A stretch of 64,000 nt of DNA from Hepsetus odoe (lineage: Eukaryota > Chordata > Actinopteri > Characiformes > Hepsetidae): positions 21,883,750 through 21,947,749 of the forward strand of contig CM029366.1 of the NCBI GenBank assembly GCA_017165825.1, written 5' to 3'. Positions 1-11,644 of this stretch are shown in pieces (position 1 is the stretch's first letter; every line of letters begins with the position of its first letter). The position numbers were made by a program, and so were the translations under genes. The notes below the pieces were generated by a model that was given only the letters and a program-made list of their open reading frames with translations, was not told where the DNA came from and did no database searches.

Positions 1-121
1 CACTAAGCAGCTCCCCTTTTTGACACCTTTCTTGACCTGTACATATAATGGGGTAAACTTAGAAACAAACCTAATAATTCTCACATGGGACAAATCGACA
101 AAACGACTTTCTTTTTGTACA

Positions 122-123
<2 letters not shown>

Positions 124-175
<52 letters not shown>

Positions 176-214
176 TGTGTGAGAGAGAGAGAGAGAGCGA
201 GAGAGACAGAGAGA
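124..214. repeat. Compound microsatellite (GT)n-(GA)n
   Basis: Almost pure GT dinucleotides run to 180 and are followed by GA dinucleotides with a few substitutions. It lies in the intron. The short open frame across it is a repeat artefact. Confidence 0.98.
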
Positions 215-687
215 TGTTAAGGCTAGCGTAGGCTCTGTGGGCTGGACTGTGACTCAGTATGCCCTAAAGATTGCTGGGCTGCTCCAGCTGGAGTAAAAGC
301 AAGGACTCAGAGAGAGCAGGCAGCTCAGTGCTTCACTTTACCCTGACTGCCTCCACCTCCTACACCACCTCCTCACTCACTCACCATCTCACTCACACTC
401 TGGTCTTACACATGGGGTGGGAGTGTGAGCTTAGTTTGGCAGTGTTTTGATAAAAGGCGGTTAGTTGACCCAGAATTTCAGTTATTACAGTTTTACACTT
501 TAAAATAGTTCAGCACTGTAGACACTTGAACTGGTGTTAACCTGTGAAAACCATCATAATTTTCTCAAATTGTGGAAAATGTCTATCAATCTATAAGAAA
601 TATCCTTCGATCATCTCCAGTGTCAAACCTTAAAATTTGTTTAGATGTTTACTTGAGAGTAAAGTTTAGGGTTTACCCCCTGAATCT

Positions 688-688
<1 letters not shown>

Positions 689-738
<50 letters not shown>

Positions 739-781
739 ACAGACACACAGACACACAGACACAGACACACACACACACACA

Positions 782-876
<95 letters not shown>

Positions 877-887
877 CACACACACAC
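689..887. repeat. Long (AC)n microsatellite, about 200 bp
   Basis: AC repeats are interrupted by regular ACAG and CT variants between about 732 and 785 and again near 840. Frames on both strands are open only because the repeat contains no stop codons. Confidence 0.98.
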
Positions 888-3799
888 GAAGCTCTCACAT
901 GCCGCTGTGCATCGTTATGGTGCCTGGCTCTTTCTCTTTGCCATTTACTTTCTTTGTCTTCTGTGCTGCAAGGTAACCCGCTAAAAACACAGAGATCAAT
1001 GCAGCTAGAAAACAATTACATTTAACCTCCATTTCAGTGCTGTGGCCTGCTGCAGCAGTGATGAATCTCAGCTTTAAATGACTCTGTCTGAGCTGGGAGT
1101 GAGGCTAAAGCCATCCATCGTCCACATCCTCATCCGGCTCCGGCACTGATGCTGTCAGTATCTCTGGCTGCATTACATACAGACACTTCAGGAATCCAGT
1201 CATCTCTGAAAGGAAATGCAAGAGGATTGGATAATGTGGATGATGTTACACTGCTAACGTTGCTATCATTTCCAATTTCAGCTCTTTCTGTTTGATACTT
1301 TAACTGACTCAGCTGGACACTCTTGATTTGAGGTCTCGATTTACAAAGAGCTTTTTTAAAGATTTTGTAACTTGAGCATTGACTAAAGCGTGTTGATTGT
1401 GACTCTTTAAATACCATACTCTAATTCTGCGTATCTGAATCAGTTCTTTAAAGAATGTAGAATACCATTGAAAAACTACTTTAAAAGCACATTTTGAGAT
1501 GTACAATGAAAAATGATTTTTGGCCCATTTGTTTATACATTATCACTGTTTATGAGCAATAGAATCAAACAAAGAGCCTCATATACTGACTTATTTGGGT
1601 GCAAAATAGTTTTTCCTCGCTTTTCTGGACCTACTAATATGTATTCAAAAGGATGTCTGAATTTTGCTTATTTAATTCTTCACTCAAACTATTTGGCTGA
1701 TGTCGCTGACAAAAAATGAAATCCACATTCCCCCACCACCCATTATCATCCTGCAGACTAGATGCCTAAATTACCACACATTAATTTCTGCACCAATTTC
1801 AGCATAATTCAAGTCTATCTCAAATAGACTTGCTTAAATGGTTTATGATATTGTATGGCATGCTGTTCTCTCTAAAAACATGCAGTTTGTACAATGCAAA
1901 TTGCTATGAATCAGATTTTAATATCTATTAGCTATTTTTGCTCCATAACTTCAAAGCAAAACTGAAGAAGCAATCTTCAGACAACATAAGATCCAGTGAT
2001 GTTGAAAATGGTTGTTGGTGTTTGTGTTTGTTCAGTTACCTACTGATAAATTGAACCCAGTAGAGGGTTGTGCTGCAGTCGGTGCTGTATGCAGAGTGTG
2101 TGAAGGTGTATTTTGGTCTGGTTAGGTAACTCTTTGCTCTCCTCTCTGACGGCTAGGGAGTTTGATCCTCCCATACTGTGACCTGTTCAGGTACAAATCG
2201 ATGCGATGCGCTTTGTGCCTGTGCTGCACCTCCACACTGACACTGCTTTGGGGTTATGTAAGTGAGCATATGCTCCATCCACCCACACACGTCGCCTCTT
2301 AATCTGGGGACTCCGACTTGAAAAAGAACTGTGAGAGTGCAGTGACAAATACCATTTGTTCTATTTTTATGACGGAGCTTTCACATCTGCAGAAATCATT
2401 TGGTCAAGAACCAGAGAGATGTATTCTGAAAGAGTATACTTGCTTGATTTATTTTTTTAAACAGTTTCTTGGCTGGGTCCAAATTTTTTGAGTGATGTAT
2501 TTTCACCATGAACTCAGTAAACTTCTGCTGACTTTATGTATATACTGTTCGTATCTGCCAGATATCCTTTATGTTATGTAAAAGGTTATGGTAAATGGAT
2601 CAAAAGTATTGGTTCAATATTATTTAAAGCAATATTCCTTTTGACCAATTGTCTTACTTACTACTAAATGTTGTTGGACTTCTCATTTAAGTAATGGATT
2701 TTTTTAGATTTTTTAGATGATTTAGAATGAAAATCCATGTTTTTTTTCCAGACAAGACCTGTTCTGGATAAAAAGAAAAAGTTGCTTTTATGTAAAACAA
2801 ACTTGGAAATGACGTATTTCTAAACAGTTTAATGTGGATTGTACACATGTTCTGGCACTTTTTCAATCAGTTCACTTTAGGTCACAGCCTTTAAAGTTTG
2901 TAACCAACTTACAGTCATCCTCTTCTTGGTTTGGGATTTTTTTCTACTGTTCCTTGCTGAAAGTTTTTAGTTTAGAGAAAAGTCAATAGGTTGTCCTGCT
3001 TGCACAGCATGTTTAAGATCTAATCAGAGATTTAAAAAGCATTTAAGTTTGAAGATGGTAAAGGCCATTCTAAAAATGGATTCTTTCATTCTTTCAGGTT
3101 GATTTTTATGCATGCGTTTGATCATTTCCTTGCAACATTCAGTCTTTTTGTCCTCATTGTCTCCACTGACTGTGGGAGATTAGCTTCAGGGATTTGATGA
3201 TATTTAGTATAATGCTTTCTTCTCTCCAACCCCGCAACTTTTTCTGTGCCACTGACTGCCACACAAACTCAATCTACCCCTGTGCTTAAATGTTGATAAT
3301 GTGTTATTTTATTGAAATGTTCTTTTCTTCTCTCTAAGCACCCCATTCTGTCTGTGGGAGTAATTTTTTGTTTCAACCAATTGCAGCACTTGATTTCAGA
3401 ATGCTTCTAGTTTTGCAAACTTCAGATGCTGGCTCTTACTTTTTTTAGGTTACTTGTTCATGATTATTCAATGGAGCTTGTTGTTTGTGCAAAAACACTT
3501 TTCACAGGATTTGTGCAACTCTGTTCCCAACATTTCTATTTATTTTTGGTAGTGATTTTGTTGAGCGTTTTTGTAGGCATTTTCTTTTGAGAGCATTCTT
3601 TATTTTCAAAATTTTGTGCTTTAAATAACATCAATTTCTTAACAGGATGCTGAAATACAATTAGTGAGCATTTAGATATCTTTGGTAGACTTTATCTCTG
3701 TGAAAGTCTTATAACTAAATCTTTAGTTATAGTTCATCCAATTGCTTATGTAATCCATGCATGGTGAGTATAAGAACAACACCATGAGATTTTTGAAGG

Positions 3800-3922
3800 T
3801 CAGTCAGTCATTTTCTGCCGCTTGTCCCAAACGGGGTCGCGGGGGAGTGCTGGAGTCCAACCCAGCGCACACAGGGCGAAGGACAGGGGACACACCCTGG
3901 ACAGGTCACCAGCCCATCGCAG
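3800..3922 (-). mobile_element. Short RTE-tailed retroposed fragment (headless SINE tail)
   Basis: The insertion of 123 bp is flanked by a perfect 12-bp target-site duplication, GATTTTTGAAGG, at 3788-3799 and 3923-3934. Its 3' end on the minus strand carries the module that reads GCCGCTTGTCCC on the plus strand. No tRNA-like head is present. Its 5' boundary, at the motif CTGCGATGGGCTGG on the minus strand, matches the boundary of the copy at 24974-25103. It is either a 5'-truncated SINE or a tail-only unit. Confidence 0.88.
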
Positions 3923-5323
3923 GATTTTTGAAGGGACATATATAATTAATAACGTATATAATTAATTACATTTTAATCACAATTTAGATTAGAAATCTAA
4001 TGACCTTGTTGACCTGTTCTCACAGGACCAGTGTGTTAACTGAACTAGTGTATCAACTGAAGGGTACCTGCCATACCTGACAAACATTTTTTACATGACA
4101 CATTTTCTTTGAGAGGTAGAATATTCATACTAAACATGTATGATACCTTAGTATTCAACACCTGTGTACCACAGAACAGCCGAACTGCCATTTACAGCTT
4201 GCATGCACTATAATTCCAGAAACCTTACTAAATATACCTTTAAATGTTAATGTGATTGGTCAGGGTAAAAACTAGGCCAGGCCAGCTTTGCAGTCAGTAG
4301 ACAGAGCCCTCTCTTGTTAAGGAGATAACAGCCCTCCTAAGGGAAAGCGAATATACTGGAGACCCAAGGTTCCCTGTAAACCGCTGTGGCCCACAGTAAT
4401 TACTCTTTAGGTTTCATCACACTTGGTACTTTTAATTTATTCAAGGATTTGAGCCACTGTTACTGTAAAGAGGATAACTCTGAATATGTAATTTTGTAAC
4501 AGTCATGAAATATTACGAAAGTGAATAGCAAATTAGATAATCATATTATTTGTTTGCTGACATCATATGTGTTACAACATAGCAGGACACATTTGACTCC
4601 ATGTTAGCTTCATTTAAATGTCACTGTCCTGAACAGGCTAAATGCCGCAGGTGTGATCTTGCACATTTGAGTATTACTTCAAATCATATTACTGTAGTAT
4701 TATTGCTTTCTGTTTTCAGTGATAAATAGGGGCTCATCAAATATTTTTTGAAAAATGCCTTAAATAGGAGATTTGCACAAAAAGCTCACCCCCCACTTAT
4801 TTTCATCCAGTCTACGGTTCAGAAAGGGTGTGACATCTCCGCTTTAAAGAGTTCACTCATCAGCAAGTTTCATGTTCCACGCTGGAACCTTCACACTCAT
4901 CCACCTTTCTTGAAGGCAGAAATGACCAAGCTCAGTTGGTCTGAATGTCAGCACTAGCTTAGAGCTGTATCTCAGCAAGGGAGATTTGAATGATTTCTAT
5001 TGGCACTGTTACTGAGAAAGTGTTGGGGTTGAGAAAACTGTGAGCTCCATCCTCCCTCATTACCCAGCTCTTCAAACAGTAGCTGCCTACTGTTGTAGCA
5101 AACTAGCCAGAAACAAGGCGTGAAATATTATGCACATTACCAGTTGGTGGAAATTTTAGTACAAAATATGGGATATGAATGGAAACTGATCTGAAGTCTG
5201 TGACACTGAAACATTTGCAGACTTCTACTTGAAGAATGTAAATCAGCTGTAAACTAAAGAAATTATGTAATTTAATTTATTGAATGGCATTGCACAATTA
5301 ATTGATAAGTAAGACCGTATAAG

Positions 5324-5525
5324 CGGGGGTTCGAGCCCCTTCCCAATGGGTTGCCCTGAGGAACCCTTGAGCAAGGTGCCGTCCCCGTCCCGCTCCTCCC
5401 TGCGATGGGCTGGCGACCTGTCCAGGGTGCATCCCCCGTCCTTGCCCTGTGTGCGCTGGGTTGGACACCAGCACCCCCCCGCGACCCCGTTTGGGACAAG
5501 CGGCAGAAAATGGATAGATGGATGG
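5324..5525 (+). mobile_element. Chimeric SINE: partial family A head joined to RTE-like tail
   Basis: A perfect 13-bp duplication, AAGACCGTATAAG, flanks the element at 5311-5323 and 5526-5538. The copy starts at the B-box region (GGGGGTTCGAGCC), so it lost its A box by 5' truncation. The family A block TTGCCCTGAGG...CTTGAGCAAGG follows. After CGCTCCTCC it switches to the RTE-like module and ends in ATGG-type repeats. Structure and polarity fit target-primed reverse transcription. The open frames across it are not genes. Confidence 0.9.
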
Positions 5526-5740
5526 AAGACCGTATAAGACTAAAGGTTCAATCTTGTGAAGTATTAATATGATATATTGTGTTTTTAAGGTTCTAAGCTT
5601 TATCATAGATCTTGGAGGCTGCAGGCTGCTATTTTGTACAGCCTGTTCTCACCTGAGCTTAACAAGGTGGCCTTTGCCTCAGCATATTACTTTTAGTTTT
5701 TACCTCTGTGGGCCTTCTAAAAGCAAGATTTTAGGATACA

Positions 5741-5815
5741 CATTCATTCGTTCATTCATTCGTTCATTCGTTCGTTCATTCATTCGTTCGTTCATTTGTT
5801 TATTTATTTATGTAT
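5741..5815. repeat. Tetranucleotide run (ATTC/GTTC)n
   Basis: Alternating CATT and CGTT tetranucleotides grade into TTTA repeats. Frames through it give artefactual Ser/Phe/Ile/Arg-rich peptides. Confidence 0.95.
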
Positions 5816-7029
5816 TTTACCTCTGATATTGGCAATAAACACATGGATTCTCCCAACAGCCAAAAATTTTCAGAAAAAAAAAAACCAAAACCTCAATATA
5901 AAAAAGAAATCACTTATAAAAGGCCAAATTGCATAATGCCAGGTGGTTAGTACCTTCCAAAACTGATCCAACAACAGGGTCATGGGAACCTAAGGCTCAC
6001 TGATGCATGTGGGGAGTTGGCTAGCCTTGTGTGTTTCAGTTCCACAGAAGATCCCACTATAGCACAACTGCTGAAAAGGGTAAAGCTGACTATAAAAGTA
6101 AGGCATCTGAATTCAAAGTGCATTGTAGCTTGCTGTGCATGGCGCTTTGTAGCCACAGACAGGACAGATTGCACATGCTGAACCCTGTCCACCCCCGAAA
6201 GCATTTACAGTGGGAATGTAAGCATTTGAACTGATGAAGCAATGGATGAAGGTGGTTTGATGAGTCATGTTTTCTTTTATATCTTGTAGAGTCAAATACG
6301 CAACTTGCATTTATAGGATCTGCTTCCAACATCTTTACTCTTCTTCAGTTATCTTTTAGTAAGCTGAACAAATTTAGAATGTTTTATTTGAAGGTGTATA
6401 CTGGTTTCACCTGTGTGATATATACCAAAGAGTCTTTTTATTAGATATTTTATTAGGTATACCTACCATGTATCTACATTTATTTCCAATTTTTTCAGCT
6501 CCTTTTCATATAAATGCTCTTTGTTATTTACAATTACTGTTGCTCCACCTTGCAAGTGTAAACTTATTATTGTTATAGTTCATCTGTTCCTGCACAGTTC
6601 TTCATCCTCTAGTCTTTCACCAGTGTTCAGATTCTGGCCACAAGATACTGTTGGCTGAATATGATTGGTTTGTGGATTACATGCACCATGATTATCAACC
6701 CACCAGATCTAGTTCCAGCCAAATAGCTTCAGCACTCTGTAACTAAACAAATCTTTACATACAGAATACAAAGACTGCTAAATGTATTATTTTTAAATAT
6801 TTAGGACTGATATATATCTAGGATATTTTGTTTTAGTTTTTAAACTTGCTAAATGTCTGCTTGTAACATTAAATGGTTAAGTGACTTTCATAAGTAAACA
6901 GCCATTGTTGGTCATCAGTTAGCTGTTAGTTGAAGCCAAAATCATTAAACAAATCATTAATTAAAAATATATATTATTCTGTATCATTACAAGAAGCATA
7001 ACAAGCATTGCTTGCAACAAGTCTCTATT

Positions 7030-7174
<145 letters not shown>

Positions 7175-8228
7175 ATATTTGATTGTGTAATTGGGTAATT
7201 GGGTTTAGTAAGCAGAGCTTGTTTTTTGGCATTTGCACTCTGACAGAGCTCAATCTGTAGCACCCATCCACAGAGTCCAGATTCATGGTGGGCGGCAGAG
7301 CAGAGCTGTCAAAAGAGAAGGATTTCATCACACTTCTATTGGCTGAGTCTCTGAATAATCTCAGTGTCACGGTGTTCTTTCTATGTATACAGCCTTATGC
7401 GCATCTTATTTCCAAACTGCGCTTAAGGGCATTTTACCAGTTATTTTGGTTGCACCAGCGACTCCTTTGTGTTTCTCTGAAGCCTACTAGGAATTACAGA
7501 TGGCCAAAGACTTGCTACAGACTAACCACATTAGGTCTGTGCTGCTAATGCATGATTTAAATACATGATCAAAGAAACTGTTTACTAAAGTCTGAAGTAG
7601 AACTACTATGATAAAAGTAACTGATCAGAAGTGAATAATATGACTTTTTCATGTGTAGTGATGAATAACAGCATGTCACAGAATACTTTTATGAGTGCAT
7701 TAAAGATTACTTAAAGAGAACAACTGAATTTTCCTGTGAAAAGAGAGCATAATGAGCTTTCTTATTATCAATTCACTTTAATCCATGTGTCAGAGGTCTT
7801 TAAATATGTATACAAAAGAGACTGAAGCATTTCTTAATTTGTCCTTTGTTGCCCACTCTGACTGCCAATGAACGTCTTAAGTGGCTGCATGTTAACCCAT
7901 TCCAATGTTATGTTAACTCATTCAAACACTTTTTACAATTGTATTCATTCATTCTGTGTCTACTAGAGAAGGTGTAATGTTTGCCTGTCTTTGCTGAAAA
8001 CACTGAAAAGTGTAGTATTGTCTAGTATTGTTACTAGTTAGTATCAGTGTTTGCCCACTTTAATGTGAAGCATACTCATGTTTATATGCTCTTTATGTTT
8101 GGTTCTTGGCTACATTTTGGAAAATAGATTGTTTTCTTTGCATGAAACAATATTTAAATTGCATGCATGTTCAAGACAAAAATGTTGCCAAAATATGAAA
8201 GGGATAACATGGATCAATTCCTCCATAG

Positions 8229-8473
8229 GTATCACGACTGTGCTGACCATGACCACCATCAATACCCATCTGAGAGAAACACTGCCCAAGATCCCATATG
8301 TCAAAGCCATAGACATGTACCTGATGGGCTGCTTCGTCTTTGTCTTCTTGGCCCTCCTGGAGTACGCTTTTGTGAATTACATCTTCTTTGGCCGAGGCCC
8401 ACAGATGCAGAAAAAGTTGGCTGAAAAGGCAGAGAAAGCCAACAATGACCGCACCAAATATGACGGTAACAAG
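8229..8473 (+). CDS. gabrb3: GABA-A receptor beta subunit, exon encoding TM2-TM3 and start of cytoplasmic loop
   Basis: This is an internal exon of a pentameric GABA-gated chloride channel subunit of the postsynaptic membrane. It is bounded by acceptor AG (8227-8228) and donor GTAAGAG (8474). It begins with the last two bases of a split glycine codon and ends in phase 0 after ...YDGNK. The 245 bp encode most of TM2 with the pore-lining TTVLTMTTINTHLRE, the extracellular TM2-TM3 link, TM3 (AIDMYLMGCFVFVFLALLEYAF) and the first loop residues (FGRGPQMQKK). The asparagine in TTINTH is the etomidate/loreclezole-type residue of beta2 and beta3; beta1 has serine there. Beta class is certain. Beta3 rather than beta2 rests mainly on the next exon and on loop residues such as KKLAEKAEKANNDR. 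Confidence 0.95.
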
Positions 8474-10840
8474 GTAAGAGACATTAGGATGTGTTGCTTA
8501 TACTGTGACAATGCATTAGTCTCTAGGTTATAGTGCCTGCTTGTTCAGTTACATAACTATTGCATAGCTCTAGTGAAGCCTTTTCATATGTGCTATAGGT
8601 TGGATTTCTGAAAGGCTATCTTTGTTGAAAGAAGAGAACTGGAAACAGACTATACTCAGATTGTATTGCTTTATGGATAGAGTTACAGAAAATGTAAAAT
8701 AAGCTTTTTGAATTATTGATTCAGTATAGTTTTACTTTTACAGCCAGATGGACTCATATCAAAGAAGTTGCTTTAGCTATTAAAAAAGACGTTTTCTGGC
8801 CAATGTTTATAATGTTTTATGCTTATCAATTCATCTTTAATGCTTCTGTTCCTGAATAAAAAAAAACTACTTTGTACAGTGAAGAAGATAATAATAAAAA
8901 CACATCTCCAAACCAGAATACATTGTTCTAATTAAAAGCCTTTGATACTAAGTTTTTTTAAATAATCCGTTTTGTATTTGAAAAAACATGTTAAAACAAT
9001 GTTCCGATATAGTTTTTTTAAGGGCACAGTTAGTTGATTACCTCTCCAGACAATCTCTTTCTTCAGCTTATTGATCTACAATATTGCAACATTGCTTCAA
9101 TGGTCATATTATCAGCATGAGACGAAATACAGGCAAATGGGTTTACAGCATGCACTTACAACACAAACAGTTCTGCTTCTGCCCCTTACCCCTTACAAAC
9201 ACTAGACACCACACATCGTCTTATTAACTGCATATCAAGCTTAAATCACAGTGTAGCTTCAGTACAGTTTGGTCACACTCAGAATGCAATGCCAGGGTTA
9301 TAAACGCCTGACATGAAAGGTAAAGCTGAACTTCACATGAAGAGGAACTCTTCTCTGTGTTTTTCTGGCCAGTCTGTTCAGGAGGGAGGAAATTGCAAGC
9401 CATCGTCCGTTAAACAGTCCAATCAGGTACAAGGCCACCGTCACTCACGAGGGGTGAGTGTGTACTGCTGGCTGTTATATCAGTATATATAACCTCCCTC
9501 TGAAACTTTGCCCACTCGCCATGCAAAATTTTCCCTTAAAGCACATGCAAGCCCCGAGCTTCATTTTCAGCCATGCTTTGTGTGCATTTGTATAACAGTT
9601 TTGGCACACTCTTCTTTTTGTTTCATGCCATATTTTTCTTCATTTGTAAATGTTTAGGTTCAAATGCAAACCACTGGTGACTGTTCACCTGGACCAACAT
9701 GTTTAAACATCTTAAAATGATTGTTCCCTATTTTATTTCAGCACTCTTACTTTATAGTACACCATCACCGGTCGACATCATTACTGGAATGCTTTGGCTA
9801 TAATTATGTTTCTGCTAGAATGTTTCCCTGAATTATTTATTACTGAGAGACTCAGGGGTAAAAGTAAATAAACAATGGATTTCTTGGAGGCACACAGTTG
9901 ATTCCTTTGGGAAATAACCACAACATGGTGATTTTGTTTAGAGGGTTACTAATTACTTTAGTTATTACATTTTCAACCGCTAATCATGTTGTGATAGAAG
10001 AAATGTTGGGAACTTTGTACCCTAAGCAAGCATTTTGTTAAGGGGGCATTTTTGAGTTAATAAAATAAATCACTTCATATTGTACCCTTGGCATATGCAA
10101 TCATACAATCAGCTCCTACAATCTATTCAGTCTATTCAGTCTAATACTACAATCTATTCAGTCTAGTTAACGTTCGTTAGCCCATTGTGACGCATTTAGT
10201 TTTTTTTTTCATGTGTACATATTAAATATGTTTGTTACAAGTATGATTATATAACCCAGTGTGACAGTGTACACATGCAGGATATACATACAAGCATCAT
10301 AGTTACTAAATGCAGTTACTAAAATGCAGCTGAAATGGTTTAAAAGAATGATGGTCCTTTTGGCAGTGTGCTGTTTATTGTTCTGATGACAAATAATGAA
10401 TGTGTTATTTGTGATAATGGTGTAATCTAGTACTCATGCTTAGTTTGAGGTAATTTCCAACTTATTTTTGAAAATTACTTCATAAACTTCATAACTGAAC
10501 CAAAAATTCTAAGATTAATAGAATATTATTTGCTTTCTTTATGTAAGAACCACTATTTCCTAACATGCATCACTTCCGCATTTCCATTCTAACTCTTTCA
10601 TACAAGAGTGATTGACAGTCTCCACAATTCATAACCCACACATCCTCAGAATAAGCAAAAGGGAGCTTTTGTGAATCATATCCTATGCTGATATGGTTTT
10701 GGAAAATCCACATTCATATACTTGTCCTATTTACTTTTGCTGTATCCTGTAGATTGTACTTTTTATAGTCTGGGTTTGTCATGGATAGATATAACCAATC
10801 AATAAAATCCATAGTCATCCAGACTTTTCGCTGGTTGCAG
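8474..10840 (+). other. Intron between the last two constitutive gabrb3 exons
   Basis: Phase-0 intron of 2,367 bp with donor GTAAGAG and acceptor TTGCAG. No microsatellite or transposon was recognised in it. It contains the candidate cassette exon listed separately and otherwise AT-rich unique DNA. Human GABRB2 has its optional cytoplasmic-loop exon at the same position of the coding sequence. Confidence 0.85.
9373..9453 (+). other. Candidate alternative cassette exon in the TM3-TM4 loop (unproven)
   Basis: A pyrimidine-rich tract and acceptor (TTTTTCTGGCCAG) precede 9373. Two donors follow: CAG|GTACAAG after 9426 and GGG|GTGAGTG after 9453. Segment lengths are 54 and 81 nt, both multiples of three. 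Both flanking constitutive exons meet in phase 0, so either version would insert cleanly. The frame is open, reading SVQEGGNCKPSSVKQSNQ for the short form; nine more codons follow in the long form. The insert would lie in the cytoplasmic loop, where beta-subunit splice inserts are known, and contains a basic, serine-rich SSVK stretch. An open frame of this length is not rare by chance (about one in four for 27 codons), so the signals together matter. No transcript evidence is available here. Confidence 0.4.
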
Positions 10841-11191
10841 GTGGACTCCCAGGGAAACATTCTCTTGACTACTCTGGAAATCCACAATGAAGTGGCCGGG
10901 AACGAGGTGACCACGAGCGTCAGTGAGGCCCGCAACTCCACTTCCATGGTGTTTGATAACTCAGGGATCCAATACAGGAAGCAAAGCGCTCCACGGCATG
11001 AGGCTGCCCGCCACAGCCTTGATAGAAATGCGCAGCCCAAAAAAGCCAGGCTGCGTCGGCGTTCATCCCAGCTCAAAATCAAAATCCCTGACCTTACGGA
11101 CGTCAACGCCATCGATCGATGGTCACGGATAATATTCCCTGCTGCTTTTTCCTTATTCAATTTGATCTATTGGCTTTACTATGTGAATTAA
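10841..11191 (+). CDS. gabrb3: GABA-A receptor beta subunit, last coding exon (cytoplasmic loop, TM4, stop)
   Basis: The acceptor TTGCAG at 10835-10840 is followed by 116 codons in phase 0 and TAA at 11189-11191. The start VDSQGNILLTTLEIHNE matches the beta-family loop. FDNSGIQYRKQS is the form I associate with beta3. LRRRSSQLKIKIPDL carries the double serine of the beta3 PKA/PKC site, where beta1 and beta2 have RRRAS. TM4 and the C-terminus follow (WSRIIFPAAFSLFNLIYWLYYVN), ending at the canonical short extracellular tail. The exon is full length and undamaged. The symbol is inferred from these residues; a teleost beta paralogue is the main alternative. Confidence 0.93.
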   Translation: MDSQGNILLTTLEIHNEVAGNEVTTSVSEARNSTSMVFDNSGIQYRKQSAPRHEAARHSLDRNAQPKKARLRRRSSQLKIKIPDLTDVNAIDRWSRIIFPAAFSLFNLIYWLYYVN

Positions 11192-11413
11192 GCCACAGAT
11201 CTGGATGATTTCCCCCTTTGCAATTATCTTTTTTCCATTTAAGAGGTAAAATGAGACTTTTTCTCTTTTCAAAGGACGTATTTGTGCACCATTGTGGTGA
11301 AAGTCAGCTTTTTTTTTTACAAACCCTTGCTTTTCTGTTAAGGGTAACAATGGCAGACATTGTGCACTAAAATGGTCTTTCTCATCAAACACACCTTCAA
11401 ATCCGTATCTATT

Positions 11414-11439
11414 TACACACACACACACAAACACACACA
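11414..11439. repeat. Short (AC)n tract in the 3' UTR
   Basis: AC repeats with one interruption (ACAAACAC). They lie inside the probable 3' UTR. Confidence 0.9.
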
Positions 11440-11638
11440 TGCACAGATGTATACAATCACAGAATCAATTTTATAAAGACTCTGTACATAACTGCTGAAA
11501 TTTTGAAGCCATGGGACTTCCGCTAGCTGCAATTGGACCCTTTTTAAAGCCACACAAGCAGTTAAATAAGCGAGAGGAGAAGTTTAGAGTTTGCTACAGA
11601 CGACAAATTAAAAGTATCATCTACAGATGTGTCATGCC

Positions 11639-11644
11639 AATAAA
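11639..11644 (+). promoter_or_regulatory. Proximal candidate poly(A) signal AATAAA
   Basis: Canonical hexamer 448 bases after the stop codon. The downstream sequence is not strongly GU-rich, so use is uncertain. Confidence 0.35.

Noticed and set aside
572..976. Open frames of His-Thr or Cys-Val repeats across the AC array
   Set aside because: They are open only because the dinucleotide repeat has no stop codons in that phase. There is no domain, and both strands show the same effect.
2150..2270. Possible upstream receptor exon (acceptor-like GGCTAG and donor-like TTAT|GTAAGT)
   Set aside because: The translation does not match the expected TM1 or ligand-binding regions of a beta subunit. 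The splice-like signals are likely chance.
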